A DNA stretch of 24,866 bases from Muribaculaceae bacterium (GCA_017962285.1 JAGCVR010000096.1:1-24866), one strand, 5' to 3'. Positions 7,112-15,911 are shown, counted from the first letter of the stretch. Numbers and translations: made by a program. The notes: a model not told the origin generated them from the letters alone.

Positions 7112-7181
7112 GGAAGTGAAAAATGAAGTAATCGGGCTATGCCCGAGGAAGTGAAAGGTGAAGTAAAAGAATGAAATAAAA
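7112..7181. repeat. GAAGTGAA-type intergenic repeat with central hairpin, copy B
   Basis: It has the same flanking purine-rich units as 5417-5487, around a palindrome TCGGGC (7132-7137) / GCCCGA (7141-7146) with loop TAT. The stem differs from copy A on both sides yet still pairs perfectly. It fills the spacer between the polyferredoxin and the aldo/keto reductase. Confidence 0.7.
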
Positions 7182-7186
7182 CAGAT

Positions 7187-8593
7187 ATGACTGAAGACAC
7201 ACATAATGATATCAGCCGCAGGGCGTTTTTGAAGTCGCTTGGCGCCGGTGTCGCCGCGGCAACGGTTCCGCTGGTTGCCGGATGCGACCAAACGGAAAGT
7301 GAGGCATCAACCGAGCCTGCCGTGGGCAAAATGACCTATAGGAAAAACCCGAAAACCGGTGAAATGGTTTCGCTGCTGGGCTACGGCATGATGCGCCTGC
7401 CCACCAAAGACAGTAACGCCAGCGCACGTGAAGACGGCGATGCCGAGATTGACCAGGACATGGTGAACCGTCAGGTGGACTATGCCATTGAGCACGGTGT
7501 GAATTATTTCGACACTTCTCCAGCCTACTGCAAAGGGCGCTCGGAACACTGCACCGGCATTGCGTTGAGCCGCCACAAACGCGAAGAGTTCTTCATAGCG
7601 ACAAAACTCTCGAATTTCAGCCCCGACACATGGAGCCACGAAGCAGGAGTGGAAATGTTCCAGAACTCACTTCGCGAGCTTCAGGTGGATTACATTGACT
7701 ACATGCTGCTACACGGCATAGGGATGGGCGACGACGGTATGGCGACATATCGCTCACGATACGTGGACAACGGCATCCTCGACTATCTGCTTGAACAACG
7801 CGAGAAAGGAACAATAAGAAACCTTGGTTTCTCTTATCATGGCGACATCGCCGTGTTCGACTATCTGCTGTCAAAACACGACCAGTATCACTGGGACTTT
7901 GTTCAGATAGAACTCAACTATCTCGACTGGCAGCACGCAAAGGAAATCAACGAACGCAACACCAATGCCGAATATCTCTATGGCGAACTGGTCAAACGCA
8001 ACATTCCGGCAGTGATAATGGAACCGCTCCTCGGCGGACGGCTGAGCAACCTGCCCGACCCACTGGTTAAACGCCTCAAGAGCCGCGACAACGAACACAG
8101 TGTGGCTTCGTGGGCTTTCCGGTATGCCGGCACATTCCCCAACGTGCTCACCGTGCTCAGCGGAATGACGTTCATGGAACACCTGAAGGACAATCTGTGT
8201 ACCTATTGCCCGCTGGTACCGCTCAGCGACGAGGAAATGCATTTCCTGGAGGGAATCGCCACCGACCTCGTGAGCTACGACACCATTCCCTGCAACGACT
8301 GCAAATACTGCATGCCGTGCCCCTATGGCATCGACATCCCAGCCATCTTTGTCCACTTCAACAAGTGCCTGAGTGAAGGAAATGTGTCGCAAAACTACGG
8401 CAGCGATGAGTATCGCCGCCAGCGGAGGGCGTTCCTTGTGGGTTATGACCGCAGCGTGCCGCGTCTTCGCCAGGCCGACCACTGCATCGGATGCGGACAC
8501 TGCGAGCCGCACTGCCCTCAACGGATAAGGATTCCGCAGGAGTTGTTCCGAATAAGCCAGTATGTGGAAGACATAAAGCAGCATAAACACTGA
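7187..8593 (+). CDS. Tat-exported aldo/keto reductase with C-terminal 4Fe-4S domain
   Basis: The 468-residue protein starts with a twin-arginine signal (SRRAFLK, Arg11-Arg12), and a lipobox-like LVAGC ends at Cys33, so it is probably a folded, Tat-exported lipoprotein. The aldo/keto reductase barrel follows (about 50-350), with the usual Asp/Tyr/Lys/His set visible in FDTSPAY, IATKLS and MLLHG. The C-terminal part adds cysteines C369-C372-C375-C378 and C433-C436-C439-C443 for iron-sulphur clusters. The family is known in anaerobes, but the substrate is generally unknown. Tight linkage to the membrane polyferredoxin upstream suggests that electrons reach the barrel through the clusters. The next gene starts 13 bases downstream, so it is likely in the same transcript. 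Confidence 0.88.
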   Translation: MTEDTHNDISRRAFLKSLGAGVAAATVPLVAGCDQTESEASTEPAVGKMTYRKNPKTGEMVSLLGYGMMRLPTKDSNASAREDGDAEIDQDMVNRQVDYAIEHGVNYFDTSPAYCKGRSEHCTGIALSRHKREEFFIATKLSNFSPDTWSHEAGVEMFQNSLRELQVDYIDYMLLHGIGMGDDGMATYRSRYVDNGILDYLLEQREKGTIRNLGFSYHGDIAVFDYLLSKHDQYHWDFVQIELNYLDWQHAKEINERNTNAEYLYGELVKRNIPAVIMEPLLGGRLSNLPDPLVKRLKSRDNEHSVASWAFRYAGTFPNVLTVLSGMTFMEHLKDNLCTYCPLVPLSDEEMHFLEGIATDLVSYDTIPCNDCKYCMPCPYGIDIPAIFVHFNKCLSEGNVSQNYGSDEYRRQRRAFLVGYDRSVPRLRQADHCIGCGHCEPHCPQRIRIPQELFRISQYVEDIKQHKH

Positions 8594-8606
8594 TGCTTAA
8601 CAGATT

Positions 8607-10568
8607 ATGACTGATAAGCGAAATAAACTTCTGAAAGGATGGCTCTCGCCGCTTACTTCGGTGGTGGTGAACCTGCTGATTGTGTATCTGGTTTATTTCG
8701 TCGCGCGACTCGAATATCTGTTCCTGAACTGGGACCTGCTCGGAAACGGGCAACAGGCAGGACACCTCATTCATCTGCTGTGGTCGGGATTGATATTCGA
8801 CACTTCGGCAATAGTTTACACCAATGCGCTGTGGATTCTGATGGTGCTGTTTCCCCTGCATTGGAAAGAAACCGCCGCTTATCACCATGTGTGCAAGTGG
8901 CTGTGGACAATAGTCAACAGCATCGCACTGATTATAAATCTTGCCGACTCGGTATATTTCCCCTTCACGATGCGCCGCACCACAAGCACCGTTACCACCG
9001 AATTTGCACGGGAGCAGAACTTGGTCTCGATAATCGGCACAGAGGTGATGAATCACTGGTATCTGGTGATACTGGCGGCTCTTCTGATCTGGGCGATGTG
9101 GAAGCTTTACCTGCCTGTTTCTGTGGGAAAGAATGAGTCGCCGAGATGGAGATATTACGCGGTTCAGGCCGCTTCCATCCTCGTGGCGGTTCCGCTGTGC
9201 GTGGCAGGAATGCGAGGTGGTTTTACCACCGCCGTGCGCCCCATCACTGTGAGTAATGCCAACCAGTATGTGGACCGTCCGGCAGAAGCGGCACTGGTGC
9301 TCAACACTCCATTTTCACTTATCCGCACAGTGGGCAAGAACGTGTTTGCCGACCCGCATTACTATGCCACCGAGGATGAACTGGATGCCGTATTCACCCC
9401 CGTTCACACACCGCAATCCACAGACGCGATGAAGCGCAGGAATGTGGTGGTGTTTATCGTTGAAAGTTTCGGGCGCGAATACATCGGAGCCTACAACAAA
9501 GATCTTGAAGGTGGAAAATATCACGGCTACACGCCGTTTCTGGATTCCCTAATTGAAAAAAGCCTCACGTTCCGATACAGTTTCAGCAACGGCCGCAAGA
9601 GCATCGACGGAATGCCGTCGATTCTTTCCGGCATTCCCATGTTTGTGGAGCCGTTCTTCCTCACGCCGTCGTCGATGAATCATGTGGGAGGAATAGCACG
9701 CGCCCTGGGCGGTGAAGGCTATGAGACCGCCTTTTTCCACGGAGCGCAGAACGGAAGCATGGGCTTTCAGGCTTTTGCCAAGAGCACCGGATTCGGGGCT
9801 TACTACGGACGTACTGAATTCAATCAGGACAAGCGATTTGGCGGCGACAACGATTTCGACGGCACATGGGCAATATGGGACGAGCCATTTTTCCAGTTCT
9901 TCTGCGCAAAGATAGGCGAAATGCATGAATCGTTCATGACGGCAATTTTCACCGCATCGTCGCACCATCCGTTTGTGGTTCCACGCCAGTATGCCGACTC
10001 CCTTGTGGAAGAAGCCCTTCCCATACACAAGTGTGTGCGCTACACCGACATGGCGCTGCGGCGCTTCTTCTGCAATGCCGAGAAACAGCCTTGGTTCAAG
10101 AACACCATTTTTGTCATCACGAACGACCATACCAACATGAGCAACCACGCCGAGTATCAGACCGATTTGGGCGGATTCTGCTCACCGGTCATCATCTTTG
10201 ACCCAAGCGGAGAGATTGAACCGGGCTGGAGCGACAAGATTGCCCAGCAGACCGACATCATGCCCACCGTGCTTGGTGCACTTAATTACGACAAGCCATT
10301 CCTGGCTTTCGGATGCGACCTGCTCACTACTCCAGCCGAAGACACCTGGGCGCTGAACTACCTTAACGGCATCTATCAGTATGTGAAACACGGATATGTA
10401 CTCCAGTGGGACGGCGAGAAAACACGAGCCGTGTACGCACTGTCCGACCGCCTGATGAAGCACAACCTCGCAAGTACCGTGCCACAGCAGGCACAGATGG
10501 AGCGCGAAATCAAGGCAATCATCCAGCAGTACATGATGCGCATGACGCAAGACCGCCTGCTCCCTTAA
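8607..10568 (+). CDS. LTA synthase-like sulfatase-fold membrane enzyme
   Basis: The 653-residue protein has several N-terminal membrane segments (about 10-35, 50-75, 80-95, 105-125 and 150-165, plus one near 190) and a large periplasmic alkaline-phosphatase/sulfatase domain from about residue 275. Active-site features are VESFGRE with Glu286 as a metal ligand, NGRKSIDGMP with Ser332 as the probable nucleophile, and TNDH with Asp507-His508. The 46-residue spacing between Glu286 and Ser332 is close to that of LtaS (Glu255, Thr300). LtaS-family members transfer phosphoglycerol or phosphoethanolamine from phospholipid head groups to glycans or lipids. In a Gram-negative the likely acceptor is a periplasmic glucan, lipid A or surface glycan; the sequence does not decide. 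It ends the run that began at 5625. Confidence 0.85.
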   Translation: MTDKRNKLLKGWLSPLTSVVVNLLIVYLVYFVARLEYLFLNWDLLGNGQQAGHLIHLLWSGLIFDTSAIVYTNALWILMVLFPLHWKETAAYHHVCKWLWTIVNSIALIINLADSVYFPFTMRRTTSTVTTEFAREQNLVSIIGTEVMNHWYLVILAALLIWAMWKLYLPVSVGKNESPRWRYYAVQAASILVAVPLCVAGMRGGFTTAVRPITVSNANQYVDRPAEAALVLNTPFSLIRTVGKNVFADPHYYATEDELDAVFTPVHTPQSTDAMKRRNVVVFIVESFGREYIGAYNKDLEGGKYHGYTPFLDSLIEKSLTFRYSFSNGRKSIDGMPSILSGIPMFVEPFFLTPSSMNHVGGIARALGGEGYETAFFHGAQNGSMGFQAFAKSTGFGAYYGRTEFNQDKRFGGDNDFDGTWAIWDEPFFQFFCAKIGEMHESFMTAIFTASSHHPFVVPRQYADSLVEEALPIHKCVRYTDMALRRFFCNAEKQPWFKNTIFVITNDHTNMSNHAEYQTDLGGFCSPVIIFDPSGEIEPGWSDKIAQQTDIMPTVLGALNYDKPFLAFGCDLLTTPAEDTWALNYLNGIYQYVKHGYVLQWDGEKTRAVYALSDRLMKHNLASTVPQQAQMEREIKAIIQQYMMRMTQDRLLP

Positions 10569-10574
10569 TCAATA

Positions 10575-10606
10575 TTTGGTAAAGTGGAATATATTTGCTA
10601 AATTTG
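10575..10606 (+). promoter_or_regulatory. Promoter of the rubrerythrin gene
   Basis: TTTG at 10575-10578 and TAAATTTG at 10599-10606 are 20 bases apart. A second -7-like word, TATATTTG, lies at 10590-10597 but lacks a matching upstream element. The leader to the ATG is about 44 bases and A-rich. Confidence 0.65.
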
Positions 10607-10656
10607 CTAAGAGAATATTTCAATCAAAACAATAACACATTAAATTCATTACTATT

Positions 10657-11208
10657 ATGGCAAAGAAATGGGTATGCACAGTATGCGGTTACGTTCACGA
10701 AGGCGACACTCCTCCTGAGAGATGTCCACAGTGCAAGCAACCTGCAGAGAAATTCAAAGAACTTAAAGAGGAAGAAGGTCTGCAATTTGTAGCCACACAC
10801 GAACTGGGTGTTGCAAAGGGCGTTGACCCCGTGATCCTTGAAGGATTAAATGCTCACTTTTTGGGCGAATGTTCCGAGGTGGGTATGTATCTGGCTATGT
10901 CGCGCCAGGCCGACCGCGAGGGTTATCCCGAGGTAGCCGAGGCTTTCAAGCGTTACGCTTGGGAAGAGGCAGAGCACGCAGCAAAGTTTGCCGAACTGCT
11001 CGGAGAAGTGGTTTGGGACACTAAGACCAACCTTGAAAAACGCATGGTGGCAGAAGCCGGAGCATGCGAAGACAAGTTCCGCATCGCCAAATTGGCAAAA
11101 GCCCAAAACCTCGACGCCATCCACGACACCGTTCACGAGATGGCACGCGACGAGGCCCGTCACGGCAAAGGCTTCGAAGGCTTGCTCAACCGCTACTTCA
11201 AGAAATAA
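10657..11208 (+). CDS. Reverse rubrerythrin (peroxide/oxygen reductase)
   Basis: The 183-residue protein has a rubredoxin-type iron site at the N-terminus (C7, C10, C23, C26) and a four-helix ferritin-like di-iron domain from about residue 55. This order is the opposite of classical rubrerythrin and defines reverse rubrerythrin. Di-iron ligands are visible as ECSE near 71-74, ExxH at Glu104-His107, and Glu161 with ExxH at Glu166-His169. In anaerobes such proteins take electrons from NADH through a reductase and reduce hydrogen peroxide and oxygen to water in the cytoplasm. The gene has its own promoter and terminator, so it is a single-gene unit. A PerR- or OxyR-type operator was not recognised. 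Confidence 0.93.
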   Translation: MAKKWVCTVCGYVHEGDTPPERCPQCKQPAEKFKELKEEEGLQFVATHELGVAKGVDPVILEGLNAHFLGECSEVGMYLAMSRQADREGYPEVAEAFKRYAWEEAEHAAKFAELLGEVVWDTKTNLEKRMVAEAGACEDKFRIAKLAKAQNLDAIHDTVHEMARDEARHGKGFEGLLNRYFKK

Positions 11209-11230
11209 TCACACATGGTTATAAACAAAC

Positions 11231-11267
11231 GACCTCGGAGACCACAGTCTCCGAGGTCTTGTCTTTT
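11231..11267. terminator. Strong terminator between rubrerythrin and dnaX
   Basis: GACCTCGGAGAC (11231-11242) and GTCTCCGAGGTC (11247-11258) pair perfectly over 12 bases with loop CACA, followed by TTGTCTTTT. It lies 22 bases after the rubrerythrin stop and 15 bases from the end of convergent dnaX. The plus-strand T tail is good; the minus-strand side has few T, so it mainly serves rubrerythrin. Confidence 0.9.
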
Positions 11268-11281
11268 ATTCGTATTGGAAT

Positions 11282-13051
11282 TTATGCGAGAGCGAGTTTG
11301 AAATCGGTGATGAGCTGCTTCAGGTTTTGATTGCGGTTGGCAAAGTCATTCACCAGTTCCCGCTTGGTCATTGTGGCGGCTTTCGGTCCTGCCTGCGACA
11401 CCACTACGTTGAGCGCAAAGAAATCGTTTTTCAGCGCTTTACGCAAGAATTTCAATATCTTGCTTTTGCTGTTTTCAATGAAATTCACCTGCACTTCGCT
11501 CTCCACCACAATTTGATAAGTATCGTCGTCGATTCGCTGCGGCAGGGAAGTGCGCATGGTGTTGATTACCACTTTCTCGTGCGAATTCTTTGCTATATAG
11601 TCGTTCCAAGCGGCAATCAGTTCTTCTGCCGTAAACGGTGAGTGATTCGTCGTGCCATCGCCACCGGTTGCCATCGCCACTGCCGGTTCGTTAACCACCG
11701 GAGCCACCTCGCTTATCATGACACGTTGGGGTTCCGGAGCATTTCTGCTCATCGAGGGGATGTAAGATGTAACCGGTTTGTGCGATGTGGATGCGGTCTT
11801 CTGCTCGGGTGCTGCATTTGGGGCGGGTGCTGCGGTTGCCTGCGGTGCAGGCGCAGAGGATGATGCCTGCGGTGCGGAGGCGGGAGCTGCCGGAGCCGCG
11901 GTTTTAATGGATTTCACCGGAGAAGATGAGCCGTTGCCCGTTTGCTGACCGTCGGGCGAAAGAATCTGGCATATCTTTATGAGCGTTAGCTCCACAAGGA
12001 ATTGCTTGTTTGATGTGGTGCGGTAGTTGATGTCGCATTCGTTGCACAGATCCATGGCACGATAGAAGAATCGCGGCGAGAATTTAGCCGCCTGCTTCAC
12101 GTAACGCTGGGCCACATCCTGGTTCATCTCGAGCAGTGATGCCGTTGCCGGAGAGCCAGCCACCATCAGGTCGCGCATGTGATTTGCCAACCCGTTGATG
12201 AAAAAGAGCGAGTCGAAGCCTTTGTCGCGGATTTCCTTATAGATAAGCAGCGACTGGTTCACGTCACCGGCGAGGAACGCCTCATCGAGGCGGAAATAAT
12301 AGTCATAGTCAAGCACGTTAAGGTTGTCGATGGTGCTCTGATATGTGATGTTTCCCTGACTCGACGCCGCCACCTGGTCGAAGATGGAAAGAGCGTCGCG
12401 CATGGCGCCGTCGGCCTTCTGCGCAATCACGTTCAGGGCAGCCGGTTCGGCCGTGATGCCTTCCTGCGCGCCGATATACTGCAACTGCGCCACAATGTCG
12501 GGCACGGTGATGCGCGCAAAGTCATAAATCTGGCATCGCGAAAGGATGGTGGGAATCACCTTTTGCTTCTCCGTTGTGGCAAGGATGAAGATGGCATACT
12601 CGGGCGGTTCCTCCAAAGTTTTCAGAAAAGCGTTGAATGCCGCCGTGGAAAGCATGTGCACCTCGTCGATGATAAACACCTTGTAACGCCCCACCTGCGG
12701 CGGGATTCTCACCTGGTCGGTGAGGTTGCGGATGTCCTCCACTGAGTTGTTGCTTGCGGCGTCGAGCTCCACGATATTATAGGAACGCTGCTCATTGAAC
12801 GACTGGCACGATTCACACTGATTGCACGCCTCACCGTCGGGGGTGCGGTGCTGGCAGTTGATGGTTTTGGCAAAGATGCGGGCACACGATGTCTTGCCCA
12901 CTCCGCGCGGTCCGCAGAAGAGATAGGCATGTGCGAGCCTGTCGCTCATGATGGCAGTCTTCAGTGTGTGCGTCAGTGCCTTCTGTCCCACCACGGTGGC
13001 AAACGTGGCTGGGCGGTATTTTCTTGCTGATACTATATAGTTTTCGCTCAT
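11282..13051 (-). CDS. dnaX: DNA polymerase III subunit gamma/tau
   Basis: This 589-residue AAA+ protein is the clamp-loader subunit of the replicative polymerase. Visible features are Walker A GPRGVGKT (47-54), a zinc module (C66, C76, C79, C82), Walker B IIDEVH (127-132), sensor 1 ATTEK and the arginine-finger motif SRC (171-173). The lid and collar regions run to about 370. A low-complexity Ala/Pro/Ser linker (about 385-455) leads to a C-terminal domain that probably binds the polymerase. I saw no run of A or T in the coding strand suited to the programmed frameshift that makes a short gamma form in E. coli. A minus-strand promoter lies just upstream at 13087-13117. Confidence 0.96.
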   Translation of the reverse strand: MSENYIVSARKYRPATFATVVGQKALTHTLKTAIMSDRLAHAYLFCGPRGVGKTSCARIFAKTINCQHRTPDGEACNQCESCQSFNEQRSYNIVELDAASNNSVEDIRNLTDQVRIPPQVGRYKVFIIDEVHMLSTAAFNAFLKTLEEPPEYAIFILATTEKQKVIPTILSRCQIYDFARITVPDIVAQLQYIGAQEGITAEPAALNVIAQKADGAMRDALSIFDQVAASSQGNITYQSTIDNLNVLDYDYYFRLDEAFLAGDVNQSLLIYKEIRDKGFDSLFFINGLANHMRDLMVAGSPATASLLEMNQDVAQRYVKQAAKFSPRFFYRAMDLCNECDINYRTTSNKQFLVELTLIKICQILSPDGQQTGNGSSSPVKSIKTAAPAAPASAPQASSSAPAPQATAAPAPNAAPEQKTASTSHKPVTSYIPSMSRNAPEPQRVMISEVAPVVNEPAVAMATGGDGTTNHSPFTAEELIAAWNDYIAKNSHEKVVINTMRTSLPQRIDDDTYQIVVESEVQVNFIENSKSKILKFLRKALKNDFFALNVVVSQAGPKAATMTKRELVNDFANRNQNLKQLITDFKLALA

Positions 13052-13086
13052 AATGTCGTAAAAATATATGCTGTCTTGCTAACATA

Positions 13087-13117
13087 CAAAGGTAATGCTT
13101 TTTTAGCAAAATAGCAA
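13087..13117 (-). promoter_or_regulatory. Promoter of dnaX
   Basis: On the minus strand, TTG (complement of 13115-13117) and TACCTTTG (complement of 13087-13094) are 20 bases apart. Transcription would start near 13080, about 29 bases before the start codon. Confidence 0.6.
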
Positions 13118-13192
13118 TTAGAATTATCAATCCTTTTTACCCTAATATGGTCATTAGGGGTTACCGAATGTGGTCAGATTCCGCTCCCTGCG

Positions 13193-14089
13193 TCAGAAGT
13201 CGCTGAAGAATTGCGGCCGGATTAGAATTCCCACTCTCAGCCGCGAATGGTATCTGTTGTAGTCGAGCAGACTCTCTCCGTAGCCGTTGAAGTATTCGGC
13301 AAAAAGGAACTGGTTGGCGTCGCGGTGCAGACGGAATCCGAACTGAATCATGGTGTTGGCGTTGAGATTCCATCCTTTACGCTTAGTTACAAGGGCGGAG
13401 AACACCCATCGCTTGTTGGGCGAGACAAACTGTACTCCTGTCTGGAAAATACCATAGTAATCCAGGATGTCGCTATTGTTTTTGCCGTCGATGATGGGAA
13501 TCCAGAACTTACCATGCACCATTATGCTCGGCGTGATATAGAGGTTTCCCCCGAGCGATATCTTATTCCATGAGCGGGAGAAGATGCTGTCGCGACCGTT
13601 GGATTCGTGCTCAAGCATAAGGGTTACGTTGCCCACAACGCGGTCTTTGTCAACTATCGGACGCGTGAAACCTATTCCTGGGTTGAAGTTCAAGTCGTGA
13701 ACGGGGTTGGGGTCATCAAATACATACCAAAGGCACTTTTGAGAGTAGGACAGAAACAGATATGTGTGAAAAGGCAAGACCGTTCTTGTGAGTCGCTGGC
13801 GGAAACTTACCTGAAATTTCAAGTCAGTGTTCTTTGCGGTTGGCCGGGAACCCAGTTCCGAACCTACGGCTATATAGTTGTCTTTGAAAAGAGAGAAATA
13901 GGGTCGTTTGTCAAATTCCCGAATCACACTGTCGGCATCATAGTACCGTTCGCCGGGAATCACGGTTATCTGTCCCGACGACAGTTGCGGCAACAATGCT
14001 GCAACCACAATGAATAAGATTTTCAGAAAATTCCTTGACACTTCTGCTGCTTTCTTGACTTTTGGCGCGACAAAGTTACGAATAAGCAA
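13193..14089 (-). CDS. pldA: Outer-membrane phospholipase A (PldA/OMPLA)
   Basis: The protein is an outer-membrane beta-barrel lipase that cleaves acyl chains from phospholipids misplaced in the outer leaflet. The active site is plain: His161 and Ser163 in HESNG, and Asn175 in SRSWNK. The Ser-to-Asn spacing of 12 equals that of E. coli OMPLA (His142, Ser144, Asn156). GYGESLLDYN near the C-terminus is also a family signature. The outer start at 14089 gives 298 residues with a charged 16-residue extension. A GTG at 14039-14041 gives a compact signal peptide (starting SRNFLKILF and ending SSGQ) and lies downstream of a -7-like TAACTTTG at 14071-14078. I think the GTG is the true start, but I report the outer limit. 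It is followed by the dnaX promoter. Confidence 0.92.
   Translation of the reverse strand: MLIRNFVAPKVKKAAEVSRNFLKILFIVVAALLPQLSSGQITVIPGERYYDADSVIREFDKRPYFSLFKDNYIAVGSELGSRPTAKNTDLKFQVSFRQRLTRTVLPFHTYLFLSYSQKCLWYVFDDPNPVHDLNFNPGIGFTRPIVDKDRVVGNVTLMLEHESNGRDSIFSRSWNKISLGGNLYITPSIMVHGKFWIPIIDGKNNSDILDYYGIFQTGVQFVSPNKRWVFSALVTKRKGWNLNANTMIQFGFRLHRDANQFLFAEYFNGYGESLLDYNRYHSRLRVGILIRPQFFSDF
14071..14078 (-). promoter_or_regulatory. Possible -7 element for the phospholipase gene
   Basis: TAACTTTG on the minus strand fits TAnnTTTG, but no TTG is found 18-21 bases upstream of it. It lies inside the longest version of the reading frame, which supports the shorter GTG start at 14041. Confidence 0.35.
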
Positions 14090-14163
14090 GCGAAAAAGGG
14101 AATAAAAATTACATTCTTTCCTCTTCCCGGCCGCTTCGCGCCAAAGTGGGGTTCTTGTTACGC

Positions 14164-14210
14164 GAACGCCCCTCGGCGTTCCGTGGACGATTTCATAATT
14201 TTTGTCGTCC
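14164..14210. repeat. Two adjacent hairpins in a 157-base spacer
   Basis: GAACGCC (14164-14170) pairs with GGCGTTC (14175-14181) around loop CCTC. GGACGA (14185-14190) pairs with TCGTCC (14205-14210) around a 14-base AT-rich loop. They separate guanine deaminase from the phospholipase gene, both on the minus strand. On that strand there is no clear T tract after either stem, so termination is uncertain. Confidence 0.45.
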
Positions 14211-14246
14211 TTTCATGGCTTCGCTCGCTTGACGGCGACATCACGG

Positions 14247-15515
14247 TCACACTTCCGGTTCGCTGATTTCCTGTCCGCGGCAGAATCTGCGAACAATATG
14301 CCTGTCATCGCCAAGATAGATGAAGCGTTCCAGGCGGTGAAGCAGCGAATAGTTGTCGTGGTTCAGTGCGCTGTCGTCTATCACGAGGGCATCGAATTCG
14401 TAACCAGGCTCGAAACTTCCCACTTTACCGAAGAACTGCCCAGCCGACTTCGTTGCCAGCCAGAATGCTTCAGGCAGGGTAAGGAACGGTTTTGTCCTGT
14501 CTTTCTGATAGTGCATCTTGCTCACCTGGATTGCATAGACAATCATTCGGAAGATGCTCAGGTCATGGCCTCCGCTGATGTCGCTGCCCAATCCCACCCA
14601 CATTCCTTCGTCGAGGAACCGGCGCACGGGAGCCATGCCCGAAGCGAGGTTGAGGTTTGAAGTGGGACAGTGTGCCACCATCACATGGTTCTGTTTCATC
14701 AGTTCCAGTTCTTCTCCGTCGGTCCACACGCAATGCGCCATGATAGTGGGAGTTTGACCGAAGAGGCCATATCTGTTGTAGGCATCGCCATAGTTCTTGC
14801 TCTGCGGTTCCAGTTCTCTCACCCAGGCAATCTCTCCTGTGTTTTCGGACAGATGCGACTGCACAGGCAGATTGTAGCGCTTTGCCAACTCACCGCAAGC
14901 CTTGAGCATTTGCGGTGTGCAGGACGGAATAAACCTCGGGGTGATGATTGGGCGCACAAGGTCATCGGGCCGGTTAAATTCAGCAATCAGAGCCTCGTTG
15001 GCACGCACAGCCGATTCCACATCCTGTACCAGCGAATCAGGGCAGTTGCGGTCCATGTCGACCTTGCCCACAAATGCACCCATGCCGGCCTGACGGAAAA
15101 GGTTCATCAGCAGACGGGTGCCTTGCTCATGAATTGTGGCAAAAGCCACGGTTCTCATTGTTCCGAAGCGCCACAAGTCACGCACAAAACGGCGGTACAT
15201 GCGCTCGGCATATTCTTCGTTGCAATACTTTGCTTCTTCGGGGAACGTGTAATTGTTCAACCAGGGTATCAATTCCAGATCCATGGCTATGCCCTGGTTG
15301 CGATATTGTGGAGCATGGACGTGCATGTCGTTCATTGCCGGAATAAGCAGACTGTCGCCAAAGTCAACAACTTCTGCATCACCCACATTCAACTCTGCGA
15401 GACTTTGACCCACACGCACAACGCGACCGTCCTCCACGGCCACATATCCATTTTCTATAACCTCAAATTGATTCTTCTCTTTTGTAAAGAGAATGTTGGC
15501 TTTATAAATTTTCAT
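14247..15515 (-). CDS. guaD: Guanine deaminase
   Basis: This 422-residue amidohydrolase should convert guanine to xanthine and ammonia in the cytoplasm as part of purine salvage or breakdown. It shows the metal-binding HVH (65-67) within MNDMHVHAPQYRNQG, then YTFPEE, the family-specific VDMDRNCPD, TPRFIPSCT, the zinc ligand in QSHLSEN, AHC, and GSDISGG for the catalytic Asp. The words HAPQY and TPRFIPSCT separate it from chlorohydrolases and related deaminases. Length is normal. The start at 15515 has a promoter-like sequence upstream (15568-15600). It is not adjacent to other purine genes. Confidence 0.93.
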   Translation of the reverse strand: MKIYKANILFTKEKNQFEVIENGYVAVEDGRVVRVGQSLAELNVGDAEVVDFGDSLLIPAMNDMHVHAPQYRNQGIAMDLELIPWLNNYTFPEEAKYCNEEYAERMYRRFVRDLWRFGTMRTVAFATIHEQGTRLLMNLFRQAGMGAFVGKVDMDRNCPDSLVQDVESAVRANEALIAEFNRPDDLVRPIITPRFIPSCTPQMLKACGELAKRYNLPVQSHLSENTGEIAWVRELEPQSKNYGDAYNRYGLFGQTPTIMAHCVWTDGEELELMKQNHVMVAHCPTSNLNLASGMAPVRRFLDEGMWVGLGSDISGGHDLSIFRMIVYAIQVSKMHYQKDRTKPFLTLPEAFWLATKSAGQFFGKVGSFEPGYEFDALVIDDSALNHDNYSLLHRLERFIYLGDDRHIVRRFCRGQEISEPEV

Positions 15516-15567
15516 AGACTATTAGTCGGTAAAGTTTCGGAAACTGTCTCGGTTATCAATACTAAAG

Positions 15568-15600
15568 CAAAGATAACTATTTCTCTCTGTCTTTACCAAA
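15568..15600 (-). promoter_or_regulatory. Promoter of guanine deaminase
   Basis: On the minus strand TTTG (complement of 15597-15600) and TATCTTTG (complement of 15568-15575) are 21 bases apart, slightly longer than the other promoters here. The leader to the start codon would be about 45 bases. Confidence 0.5.
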
Positions 15601-15626
15601 TAAAAAGGGAAAAATCTGCCAGAATG

Positions 15627-15893
15627 CTATTTTGACAAGAACTTTGAGGTGATGTAGGCATTAAGCGATTCTTTATACAACTCACCTATGGGAAGAGTTG
15701 TGTCGGCATCAAGAATCACATGGTTCTTGCTGATTTCCCTGATTTTCCTCAAGTTGACAATAAAACTGCGGTGAATTCTCATAAACTTGTTCGGGCGCAG
15801 ATATTCCTCCATTTTTTTCATGCTAAGGAGGGCGATAATCGCCTTGGGGCTGTATTCCACATATATGCGCAGATACTCGCTCATTGCCTCCAC
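15627..15893 (-). pseudogene. LytTR DNA-binding half of an interrupted response regulator
   Basis: The 88 codons from a GTG at 15893 encode a LytTR domain: EAMSEYLRIY, then FMRIHRSFIVNL and LPIGELYKE, as in LytR/AlgR-type regulators. The domain itself has no frameshift or gap. It is in the same frame as the receiver domain upstream (15912-16349) and is separated from it only by a TAA at 15912-15914 and six sense codons (IANIRY). The whole stretch 15627-16349 is 241 codons including that TAA, the normal size of a complete regulator. If the TAA is real, this half is made only by reinitiation at GTG 15893 or ATG 15884, or by stop readthrough; otherwise DNA binding is lost. Confidence 0.85.
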
Positions 15894-15911
15894 ATAGCGG
15901 ATATTAGCGAT

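Noticed and set aside
14670..15635. Plus-strand frame of 321 codons opposite guanine deaminase
   Set aside because: The minus strand encodes every guanine deaminase motif; the plus-strand frame is rich in His, Cys and Gln and matches nothing.
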